NCBI GenBank assembly: GCA_963210315.1
Contig: OY723237.1
Coordinates: 248,001-312,000, forward strand
DNA from: Rhynchopus euleeides
Taxonomy: Eukaryota > Euglenozoa > Diplonemea > Diplonemida > Diplonemidae
Direction of reading: 5' to 3'
DNA: 64,000 nt
Below, piece by piece: positions 1-9,878 of the stretch (position 1 is its first letter; each line of letters opens with the position of its first letter). The position numbers and the translations under genes were made by a program. The notes below the pieces were generated by a model, which worked only from the letters and a program-made list of their open reading frames with translations, was not told where the DNA came from and ran no database searches.

Positions 1-529
1 TCACTGCTCCGATGAGCTGATTGCGAACTGTCCCTGTTGTCTGACCTCCAGAAAGCCCCTTTAATGCCCGTCCCTGTCGGAGGACTGCGGTCGCGGTGGT
101 TGCGAGATGATGTGTGCTGGGAGTAAGTGTCCTGCTGTGTGTCTGAGGATCCTCTTCGGACTTCGAAGACTTGGTCATCGCTCTGGGCCTCGGAGGGGGT
201 CCGGGTGTCGATGGTATCGGTGAACCTCGTGATGTTGAACTGTTCGAAAGATCCCGCCTTGACTTCGTCATGGACGCGGGCCTGAACCGCCACAGAACCC
301 AGTGAATCAGAGAACTGTGAGGGTGTGATGTCGCGGGTGTCGAATCTCCGAGGCTGAGAGAACGTCTTGTGTTCCGTATGGATGTGAGAGCGTACGCCGA
401 CCGAACAGGGCATCGACATCGGCGGAGGGTGGATCGATGCCTTCCTCTTGGATATGGACCCCGCCAGGTCGGCACAAGCGCCGCAATATATACATCGATG
501 GCGCGGGTGGATTCGGCCTCTCGGGTCTC

Positions 530-3500
530 AACGGCCTCCTGGGCGTGTGGTGCCGCGGCGTGTAGATTTAGGGTGACTGCCCTTCTCATGCCTCTGGAAT
601 CCTGAGGATCTCCTGGGCGGGGCCAGTAGCGGTGTAGCTGCGGTCTCTGCGCGTTCCCGATTTCTCAGCGACCTCCTGGGCACGTGATGTGGCGTGAAGA
701 TGGAGGGGGTCTCTGTAGTGCGATTCAGCAGCTGTGCCCCTCTGCTGCGCTGGCTCTCTTGGTGGCTTTGTGAGATGAGCTGCTGCAATCGTGTTCGGGT
801 GCGCCTTTTCTGTGCGAAGACGCTGCTCAGCACGGTCAGCACGGTCCTCCCGGGTGGGTCTGAGCGACCTGTGTGCTGATCTTCTGGGTCTGAGCAAACT
901 CCTGGCGTGTGTCGCCGCGACGCGTGTAGATTTATGAATACCGCCTTTCTCTTGCCTCTTGGATCTGAAGAACTCTTGGGCGGGGTCAATAACGGTGTCG
1001 AAACTGTGGTATCTGCACGCCGACGACTCTGCAGCGCCCTCCTGGGCATGTGATGATGATGCTCGAAGAGGTTGAGGGTCTATGTAGTATGCAGACGATG
1101 TGCCCCTCTGATGTGTTGGCTCTTCGGGTAGCCTCTGCTCTGTGTAGTGCGGACGTGCCTTCTGGGCGGGCGCTGCTGTCAGCATGATGCCTCCTGGGTT
1201 TGAGCGACCTCCTGGGCGTGTGGTGCCGTGGCGCGAGTAGATTTATGATTACTGCCCTTCTCTTGCCTCTGGGATCTTGAAGGTCTCCCGGGGGGGGGGG
1301 GGGGTCAGTAAGTGTGTCGAAGTTGCGGTCTTCGCGCGTTGTCGATCCCTGAGCGCCCTCCTGGGCATGTGATGGCGAGGCTCGATGAGGTAGAGGGTCT
1401 ATGTAGTTTGCAGTAGCTGCGCCCCTCTGGTGTGTTGGCTCTTCGAGCAGCCTCTGCTCTGTTGTCCTTTGTAGCCTCTCGGATCCAAGGACCTCTTGGG
1501 CGGGATAAGCGGTGTTGAAGAAGATGCTGTCCTTCTGGTACCTCTCGGATCCTAAGATATCTTGGGTAGGGTCAGCGGTGAGATGACGTTGGCTGCCCCT
1601 CTGGTACCTCTCGGATCCAAAGACCTCTTGGGCGGGATCAGCGGTGCCGTTGAAGTTTGCTGTCCTTCTGTTGCCTCTCGGATCCAAAGATCTCTTGGGC
1701 AGGATCAGCGGTGTCGTTGCAGGTGGCTGTCCTTTGCTACCTCTCGGATGCAAAGATCTCTTGGGTAGGATCAGCGGTGTTGATAAAGGTAGCTGTCCTG
1801 TGTTGCCTCTCGGATCTAGAGATCTCTCGGGCAGGATCAGCGGCGGTGATGAAGTTTGCTGGCCTTTGATGCCTCTCAGATGCAAAGATCTCTCGGACGG
1901 GCTCAGCGGTGGAGTTGAAGCCTGCTGCCCTTTTGATGCCTCTCGGATGCCAAGATCTCTCGGGCAGGATCAGCGGTGCGGTATCGTTGCAGGTAGCTGT
2001 CCTTTGTTGCCTCTTGGATCTAGAGATCTCTTGGGTAGGATCAGCGGTGTTAATGAAGCCTGCTGTCCTTTTGAAGCCTCTCGGATCCAAGGATCTCTTG
2101 GGCAAGATCAGCGGTGTTGTTGAAGGTAGCTGCCATTTTTGTCTCTTGGATCCAAAGATCTCCTGAGCAGGATCAGCGGTCAGCGGTGCTGATAAAGTAT
2201 GCTGTCCTTTTGAAGCCTCTCGGATGCAAAGATCTCTTGGGTAGGATCAGCGGTGTTGATAAAGGTAGCTGTCCTGTGTCGCCTCTCGGATCTAGAGATC
2301 TCTCGGGCCGGATCAGCGGCGTTGATGAAGTTCGCTGGCCCTTGATGCCTCTCGGATGCAAAGATCTCTCGGACGGGCTCAGCGGTGGAGTTGAAGCCTG
2401 CTTCCCTTTTGATGCCTCTCGGATGCAAAGATCTCTCGGGCAGGATCAGCGGTATCGTTGAAGTTCGCTGGCCTTTGATGCCTCTCGGATCCAGAGAATC
2501 TCTCGGGCGGTCTCAGCGGTGTGGTTGAAGCCTGCTGTCCCTTGTTGCCTCACGGATCCAAAGACCTCTTGGGCGGGATCAGCGGTGTCGTTTAAGTGTG
2601 CCGTCCCTTGTTGCCTCTCGGGTACAAAGACCTCTCGGGCGGGACCAGCGGTTGCCGTTTGAACCTGCTGGCCTGTGATGCCTCTCGGATCCAGGGACCT
2701 CTGGGGCGGGCTCAGCGGTGTTGTTGAAGCCTGCTGTCCCTTGTTGCCTCTCGGATCCAAAGACCTCTCGGGCGGGATCAGCGGTTGTCGTTTGAGCCTG
2801 CTGGCCTGTGATGCCTCTCGGATCCAGGGACCTCTCGGGCGGGCTCAGCGGTGTTGTTGAAGCCTGCTGTCCCTTGTTGCCTCACGGATCCAAAGACCTC
2901 TCGGGCGGGATCAGCTGTTGTCGTTGAAGCCTGCTGGCCTGTGATGCCTCTCGGGTATAAAGACCTCTTGGGCGGGATCAGCGGTTGTCGTTTGAGCCTG
3001 CTGGCCTGTGATGCCTCTCGGATCCAAGGACCTCTCGGGCGGGCTCAGCGGTGTAGTTGAAGACGGCTGTCCCTTGTTGCCTCTCGGATCCAAAGACCTC
3101 TCGGGCGGGATCAGCGGTTGTCGTTGAAGCCTGCTGGCCTGTGATGCCTCTCGGGTACAAAAGACCTCTCGGGCGGGCTCAGCGGGGTAGTTGAAGCTTG
3201 CTGTCCCTTGTTGCCTCTCGGATTCAACGATCTCTCGGGCGGGAGCAGCGTTGTCGTTGAAGCCTGCTGGCCTGTGATGCCTCTCGGATCCAAGGACCTC
3301 TCGGGCGGGCTCAGCGGTGTAGTTGAAGCCGGCTGTCCCTTGTTGCCTCTCGGATCCAAAGACCTCTCGGGCGGGATCAGCGGTTGTCGTTGAAGCCTGC
3401 TGGCCTGTGATGCCTCTCGGGTACAAAAGACCTCTCGGGCGGGCTCAGCGGGGTAGTTGAAGCTTGCTGTCCCTTGTTGCCTCTCGGATTCAACGATCTC

Positions 3501-3600
3501 TCGGGCGGGAGCAGCGTTGTCGTTGAAGCTAGTTGTCCTTCTGTTGCCTCTCGGATTCAAAGATCTCTTGGGCGGTATCAGCGGCGTCGAAACTTGCGAT
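530..3600. repeat. 66-bp satellite array (copy A)
   Basis: About 45 tandem units of roughly 66 bp, each with a core like CCTCTCGGATCCAAAGA, then CTCTTGGGC and GGATCAGCGG. Units are regular from about 1440 to 3600 and decay leftward to about 530. Long open frames exist on both strands only because 66 is divisible by three and the unit lacks stops. Some spacings are 67 bp or carry extra 4-5 bp insertions (for example near 1967), which shift frame, so the array is unlikely to be protein coding. Confidence 0.9.
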
Positions 3601-4123
3601 CTCTGCGCGCTGCCTATAGTTTTGAAGGACGGGGTGAGGGGTGTGTGTAGTAAAGGGGGGATACCATGGAAAGGCCCACTTCCGCACGATATAAGGACCG
3701 GCCCAATGAAGTACAGAAATTTCTTTTTTGAACACACACACCCAACCTTGGGCTTTTGCAAGAAAAGACGGCGAAGGACGTCTGACTTGGTGTGAAGCCT
3801 CAACGAAAAAACTCTTGGTGACGAAATACACAAGTCTCCTGGCTGATGAAGGTGTGGTGGTGTGATGAGTGTAGAGCACGGAACGCCTCCTCAAAACCGA
3901 TCCTGAAAAAGTTCCTATAACATCTTGCAATGTCTTCGAAAAATAAAAGGATGCGGGTGTGGCTGATCTGCTGACCGCATCCCACCTTCATGTGGTTGTG
4001 TTCGCCTGAAGAACAGAAGGTGTGGTGGGGGGCACAATGACAGAAAATGATGACGCCAGCCATTGCCAGTGTCGTACTCCTAATACAACCAAGGCCAGGC
4101 AACGTCGCAGGGCGAAAGCCCCC
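3601..4123. other. 3' flank of the cold-shock gene with a dispersed repeat block
   Basis: No gene is visible. 3800-3930 holds a block that recurs at 35090-35208, including the motif GATGAGTGTAGAGCACGG. The site CCTATAACATC near 3918 is the uninterrupted form of the place where a TA-flanked MITE sits at 35211-35678. The same stretch recurs at 12949-13471. Confidence 0.7.
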
Positions 4124-5418
4124 TTACTGGCCACGCCCCTTCTTCCCGCCGCGGCCCTTGCCGCCACGGCCACGACCGACAGCGGCGTACGGCATGTAGC
4201 CCACCACCACAGGCGCCATGGCCAGGTTCTTGTTCTTCCCGGCCTGGCCCCACTCCGTCATCCCGCCGAAGTGCGCCTGTGCAGTGTGGGTGTGGTGTGG
4301 GTGTGGCACAAGCATGTGGAACATCAACAGTGTCTTGGTGCAAGCTTGAGCTGACTCATCCAACAACCGGAAGAGACTGCAGCCTCAATGCAGTTGGCAT
4401 GTTGTGTGGTTCTGTAGTCTGTGAATTCTGTGCAGGCACACACAGGACAGGATACCTTGAACTGCTCCTTGGTGTACATCTTCCCGTTCAGGGGGGACAT
4501 GCGGGTCTCGCGTGCGTCCCACTCGGTGGTGCCGCCGTACTGCTCGATGAACTGCTTCTTCGAGTACATCTTGCCGTCCGTGTCGCGGCGCTTGTCGTCA
4601 CCCCCGCGCTGCCCCTTCCCGCCCATCGCGACCATCCCGGCCTTGCGCCCCTTCCCGCCCTTCGCGAACTGCACCATCTGCACGCCGCCCATACCGCCGG
4701 CACCCTTCCCGCCCATCGACGACCCGTCACGCACACCAGGCCCCGTCACACCCACTGCCGACAGCTTCGGTGCGTCTTCCCCCTCCACCTGCTTCTCCTC
4801 CACCTCGAAGAAGATCTCCTTCCCCTGTGCCAGCCACCCGTTCCCGATGGCCGACGAGTGCACGAAGATCTCCTGCCCGTTCGCCTCGGCAAACCCGTAA
4901 CCCTTCGACGCAATCCACGACTTCACAATCCCACGCGTCGACCCCTGCTGCTGGACTGCAGACCCGCCGACGTTCACCGCCACCCCGCGCCCGCTCTTGT
5001 GCCCCACACCCTCCGCGTCGTACGTCACCGCCTTCCCGACCTGCAGGCGCGCCCCGTCAAACGCAGACTCGTGCACGTACACCTTGGACCCGTCCGTCCC
5101 CAGGATGAACCCGTAGCCGAGTGCAGGGCTCCACTCGCACACCGTCCCCATCTGCCCGCCCAGCGACGACGCAATCACACCCGCCCCGGTGATGTTGATC
5201 GCCGCCTGCTTCCCCGCCTCACGCATATCCTTCTCCTTCTTCCCCTTCGGCTCGCTCGTGTCGATGTCGAAGTTCACCTCCGCACCCTCCTGCAGCCGGC
5301 TGCCACCCACAATCGCCGAGTAGTGTGCGTACACATCCTTCTGCTCCTCACCCGCAGGCTTGATGAACCCGCGCCCCTTGCTGGTGTTCCACTTCGCCAC
5401 AGTACCGGTGAGGGACAT
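4124..5418 (-). CDS. Triple cold-shock-domain RNA-binding protein (copy A, two exons)
   Basis: Exon 1 is 5418-4456, the intron 4455-4277 (179 bp, GT...AG), exon 2 4276-4124, giving 371 aa. The start ATG at 5418 opens directly on a cold-shock domain (MSLTGTVAKWNTSKGRGFIK). Three cold-shock domains lie at about residues 1-70, 92-150 and 160-215. Each has the G-x-GF or GYGF nucleic-acid-binding strand and a YAHYSAI, YVHESAF or FVHSSAI strand. A Gly/Lys-rich linker follows, then two copies of a motif (MYSKKQF...YGGTTEW and MYTKEQF...FGGMTEW). The intron splits the second copy, and joining the exons restores it, which confirms the splice. The tail GRGGKGRGGKKGRGQ is an RGG-like RNA-binding tail. 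Cold-shock domains bind single-stranded RNA or DNA, so a role in mRNA packaging or translation control is inferred. The second copy is at 13472-14766. Confidence 0.9.
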
Positions 5419-6317
5419 CGTGCGTCTGTGCTTGTGCTGCCTGCCTGCAGGGCGTGTGTGTGTGTGCAGTTGTGGTCAAATAAAAGAGCTCGTTGGAAGG
5501 GCTACGCCTCACCACGTTGCAGTGTGGGGGATAGAGTTGTCTTACCTGCTTGCATCGCACACCACTGCATGCAAGGTGCTCAGCACGGTGCATAACTCTA
5601 AAGAACACTTCCGACACAGATCACTCCACACGGGGATGCAGGGAGAGGCTGTGATGAGCTCTGCATTGCGGCAAGAAGCGTGCCGCATACTCAATCGGAC
5701 CTGCTGGCTCCGTGCCACACTCCGAACGAAGACACATTACACGATCTAAGGGGTCAGGGGTGGGCAGGCTGATGTCCTGAGCACATGTCACAGGCGGGTC
5801 ACTTGCGATGCGTACACACAAAATACTGTCGTTTCCGTTTGCTTCACTCACTCGTTGCTGGGAGACATGAAAAAGAGAAAGCGCCCTATCACTTCACAGC
5901 TACAACCGCTCTGATGAATTTCCTTTTGTTTGTTGCGTTGACGCTTCTACACACAAAACCCTGAACTGATCACACCCTGAGCCTGATGAAGGGTGGGGTT
6001 AGTGTATAGAGCACGTTTGGTTGCAGCTGTGGTGGGGCGCTTTCCGCTCACACGAGTGTGCTTAAAAAAGAAAAAATACTGTTGTTTTGTTGACCGCTTC
6101 CAGTGTTTTTTCCAGGATTCTGGAAATCGGGATTCGGGGGGGAAACTGTGTTTTAGTGCAAATCTGAAAGGGAAACAAGAGAAGAGCCGAAGGGTATTCG
6201 TCGATCGCGAGAACACCCCACGCGCCTGTCATGAAGCGTGTGGGAAGTTCTGCAAGGATCTGCACTGGCACAGTTTCCTGCGTTGTTGCACAACTCTCAA
6301 TACATTTTTAAAGGGTA
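5419..6317. other. 5' flank of cold-shock gene with dispersed blocks and a fold-back repeat
   Basis: No convincing gene. 5595-5740 is a block that recurs at about 38970-39145. 5878-6043 is a 166-bp fold-back: the left end AAAGCGCCC plus CACAGCTACAACC is inverted on the right as GGTTGCAGCTGTG plus GGGCGCTTT. The enclosed motif GTGTATAGAGCACGTTTG recurs at 38678 and, inverted, at 45812. A larger copy of the fold-back with an internal insertion lies at 45761-46796. The region is repeated at 14767-15665. Confidence 0.7.
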
Positions 6318-6430
6318 CCTAGGGTACCCCGAGAGAATGTCACCCCCCCTCTGTACAGGGTGGCCCTTGGAGAATGTCACCCCCCAAGCGGAGGCCGAGG
6401 GGGGGTGACATTCTCTCGGGGTACCCTAGG
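6318..6430. mobile_element. 113-bp TA-flanked palindromic MITE (copy A)
   Basis: Bounded by TA at 6316-6317 and 6431-6432. The ends are near-perfect inverted repeats of about 33 bp starting CCTAGGGTACCCCGAGAGAA. Interior has a further AGAATGTCACCCCCC copy. TA target duplication and short length fit a Tc1/mariner-type MITE. It shares its right-hand TA with the next element. Confidence 0.75.
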
Positions 6431-6432
6431 TA

Positions 6433-7001
6433 CAGTCTGGCTAATAATGAATGTTATGGGGGCCAAAATGTTATGAACCGGGACTTCTCAGAAATCGGGA
6501 ATTTAATTATTTTTAACATTTTCAAAAATGTTATGGGCTTGGCGTTTTTTTGGTGGCTCGGTAGCGAAAATTTCCGTGACATTTGCTCGATCCTGCGACC
6601 CACACACACCCACTAGCTCTCTGTGGGGCTTGGGTGCAGATTGGTGGCATCAGCGGGCTCTAGCGGAACCCCCCGCTTCTGGTACCGAGCGACCGATGAC
6701 ACTGCCCAAGATGATGAGGTGATCTGGAGGACAGTCAGAGCACTCGGCACACTTTCTTCAGGTGCCAGATGGCTGCAGAGGGCCAGGAGAAGCTCGATGA
6801 GCTCGATCGGCAGGGGAGAACGGGTGCGAGGGTCGGGCTGACCCCCCTTGGGTGGGCCCCACCCCCCACGCGCCCGATCTAACTCCAATTAATTAAAACA
6901 CCGAATTTAAATGTTATGGGAAAATGTTATGATTCCGAGGTCCCGGCGAATTAATTATCTTTATTTATTTTGCCTTGTAACAATCATTATTAGCCAGACT
7001 G
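6433..7001. mobile_element. 569-bp TA-flanked MITE (copy A)
   Basis: Inverted ends CAGTCTGGCTAATAATG at 6433 and its complement ending at 7001, flanked by TA at 6431-6432 and 7002-7003. The interior is AT-rich with several ATGTTATGG motifs and no transposase ORF. The CAGT terminus and TA duplication fit a Tc1/mariner/pogo-type non-autonomous element. Confidence 0.75.
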
Positions 7002-7003
7002 TA

Positions 7004-8015
7004 TGGTGTGTCCGGAAAAGGGCTTCAATGGGGGTATGGAAAAGTCGGTGAAAAAAAATGAGAAAAAATGAGAAAAAATCGGCCGAAATTTGCTGTTTTT
7101 CGCTTAAAAAAGAGTGTGGGGAGTTGGGTCCAGTTTAGCAAAGTGAGCTTATTTTTCGAAAATTGAAAAATTGGGGACACCAAAAGTCCCCAAACAAGTC
7201 TTCGACTTGGCGCGCAGAGTGATTTTTTTTGGTGAAAAAATGCCCCAAAAATTGTCGGGTCAAAAGTTGCTGTTGAAGACGGTGCAAGATCTCTGCAGGC
7301 TGGGTGGGCGCTACGCTGACGGACAACGACAAGCCGGAGGCTGCGACTGTGAAGAATCCAAAGAACGGCCCGGGTCCTCCTCGAGATGGCGGTGCTGGCC
7401 CCTGTTCCCACCGGTGTGACACGGGGCATTCCGGGACGCGATAGCGCTGCTGCACGGATGCCAACGAGGAGGGCCACTCCGAACCCTGAACACCCCGCCA
7501 GACCTGCTTGTTACATCACAAACAGCAGACCCAGAGTGGAGTGCCTCGCCCCGGTAAACTCAAACCCTGCCAGATTGACGAGGCCACCACCTCCTGGCAC
7601 TGCCTGCACGTGCACGACAGGAACGGGTGACCTGCAGGTCGTCGTGAGCAGGACCATGGCAAACCACTCGAACCTGTGTGGGGTACGGCTGCTACCGCAA
7701 CTCGTCATGTGCGGTGTGCAGCGGGTGCGGGTGCGCCACGACCGGGTGGTGCGTACTCCTCCAGGAGAAGTGGGCGAGCTCATTCCCGCAAACGCCTGAG
7801 TCGGGGATGAACTACCTCCTTCAAAAAACATCGGAGCACATTGGTGGTCGTGGCGTCAGGGAAACCGACCGTCCTGATGAGAATACGGTAAGTGATGAGA
7901 GGATGTCGGCGCCGTTTGCCCACGTCGTCAACTGTGGGGAGAGTCTGTCGGAGGCGAGGCGGGGAGGGCCGCGACACAACACGGGAACCGGGTCGCAATT
8001 GAAAAAGGGGGACCG
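7004..8015. repeat. Dispersed repeat family R (copy A), with empty insertion sites
   Basis: From AGAGTGTGGGGAGTTGGG near 7110 this sequence recurs at 22289-23196. A diverged version at about 50799-50902 plus 55498-55700 is split by a hAT transposon. It holds the TTAA at 7104-7107 and the GCGCGCAG near 7214 that are occupied in the other copies. Open frames such as 7386-7799 are short and overlap on both strands, and I do not call a gene. Confidence 0.75.
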
Positions 8016-9349
8016 CTTTTTTGTTGGTCGCTTCCACTATCTCGATCACACCTCAGGACCCTTAGGACCCTAAGGGACGCCACGCGTAATTCTCTTGTAA
8101 ACCCAACGGGGTCGTCTGCCTTGATGCCGCGTGGTCTGCGTTCGCCGGTACCCGGATTTGACAGGCCTATGGCGTCTCTCGCTACAGGAAAACAGTTCAC
8201 ACAGCTGACTCAGGCGCGTCGGTCCACAGGGTGCCCCAGGCTGAAGGGTGGTGTGTAGGGCTTGAGTCTCTCTCTCAGCTCATTCACTACGGAGTGTCAG
8301 ACCTGTCGGGGGGAGTCCTCCGCTGTGGCTGACTTCATGTGTACGACGCGATGTCCTGAGAGTAGTCGAAAGAGGCGGGATGTAGCTCAGCGGCTTATTT
8401 ATAGGTGCAGGCAAGGGCCGCCCCGAGTGTCGATCATTCATCTCCTGTATAAGGCTCACCTTCGACACCCACTTCGGGTCTGAGCAGAACTCGTAGCCCG
8501 TAGGTTGGCTGCAAACTGAGGATAGCGACCTCCTATAGGGGGCGCCCGCCGACTCGTTCGATGTGTAGCTCGCTGCGTTGACTTCGGTGCATCTTACACG
8601 AAAGTCGTGAACCTTTGATCGTCTCGGCGAAGGATTTTGGATTCCTAATCATGTAGGGAACGTCAGTGGACTCTCGCGCCCGCCACGTTGATCACGAATA
8701 GAACGTTGTATGAGTGGGTCGATCTCTTCCGCTCCCCCTGACGGCCCAGGCCGAAGCCGAATGCGTCAGACGCGCGATGAAGGGTAGGTGTACGAGCGTC
8801 GGCGTGTGCATCAGATCGGTGGCAGCTTTTGCCCGCCTGTGAAAACGCTTTGAGGTCTGCGCGACCGGTGGCGAGAACTCGATGTTGATTAGCGGCGGCC
8901 TGCGGTGATCCTTTGAGCCGTGCCCTCCTTGCAGGGCGTCATGAACTTGCGTCGTCCATGAGTTGTTTGGCAATCGGTGAAGGAGTAAATGTGCTGTAGT
9001 CGCGGTGGCCTGCAACAGCCCTGTGAAAGTCGTCCGGCCCCTGAGTCGTCGTATAGTCTGAAGAACCTGGGTCCATGACTCCCCTCCCGGTTCGAAGGGT
9101 AGTAGATGAGTAGTCTCGGGCAGCGGGGTTGACTCGGTCGACGAGAATCGGGTGTTCAGTCAGTGGAGCACGTCTGAAACTCTCGCTGCCCCAACTCAGG
9201 CTCGCCAAGCGATGCTATTTGCAAGCTAACGGAGGAGTGGCTGGAGAGCCTGGGGCGTCTCGAAACCTCCGCGGAGCGAGATGGTATGTCGTGGTACGTT
9301 GGTAAGATGGGGTGTGGAGTCTGGGGAGAGGCTGCCGTGGCGGCGCCCG
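8016..9349 (-). mobile_element. Probable decayed retroelement 3' part
   Basis: 8022-8090 resembles, in order and strand, the 3' end of the retroelement at 19473-22144: TCGCTTCCAC, then a GGACCC/AGGACCC stretch, then AAGGGACGCCACGCG. Upstream on the minus strand there are only short open frames (9208-8939, 9768-9226) with Ser/Thr/Arg-rich sequence that could be a decayed structural ORF. No reverse transcriptase or recombinase motif is readable. Confidence 0.35.
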
Positions 9350-9878
9350 TCACTGCTCCGATGAGCTGATTGCGAACTGTCCCTGTTGTCTGACCTCCAG
9401 AAAGCCCCTTTAATGCCCGTCCCTGTCGGAGGACTGCGGTCGCGGTGGTTGCGAGATGATGTGTGCTGGGAGTAAGTGTCCTGCTGTGTGTCTGAGGATC
9501 CTCTTCGGACTTCGAAGACTTGGTCATCGCTCTGGGCCTCGGAGGGGGTCCGGGTGTCGATGGTATCGGTGAACCTCGTGATGTTGAACTGTTCGAAAGA
9601 TCCCGCCTTGACTTCGTCATGGACGCGGGCCTGAACCGCCACAGAACCCAGTGAATCAGAGAACTGTGAGGGTGTGATGTCGCGGGTGTCGAATCTCCGA
9701 GGCTGAGAGAACGTCTTGTGTTCCGTATGGATGTGAGAGCGTACGCCGACCGAACAGGGCATCGACATCGGCGGAGGGTGGATCGATGCCTTCCTCTTGG
9801 ATATGGACCCCGCCAGGTCGGCACAAGCGCCGCAATATATACATCGATGGCGCGGGTGGATTCGGCCTCTCGGGTCTC

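Larger units (their letters stand above)
1..8015. repeat. Tail of first copy of a ~9.35-kb tandem duplication
   Basis: This stretch reappears almost base for base from 9350 to 23196. The offset is 9349 until a G run near 1290 (15 G here, 14 G in the second copy), then 9348. Similarity ends at 8015, where the sequence GGGGGACCG is followed by unrelated bases in the two copies. The second copy is interrupted by two insertions absent here, so this copy preserves their empty sites at about 7071-7076 and 7104-7107. The left edge lies outside the window. Confidence 0.93.

Noticed and set aside
986..1885. 299-aa minus-strand repeat protein in the 66-bp array
   Set aside because: Equally long frames exist in other phases and strands, and unit indels break the frame.
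4279..5595. 438-aa plus-strand open frame opposite the cold-shock gene
   Set aside because: It is the shadow of the GC-rich minus-strand exon: His/Arg/Leu/Pro-rich, runs across the confirmed intron and has no domain.
8377..8450. tRNA-like start (GCGGGATGTAGCTCAGCGGC)
   Set aside because: An A-box-like stretch is present, but no clear B box, anticodon stem or acceptor pairing could be drawn.
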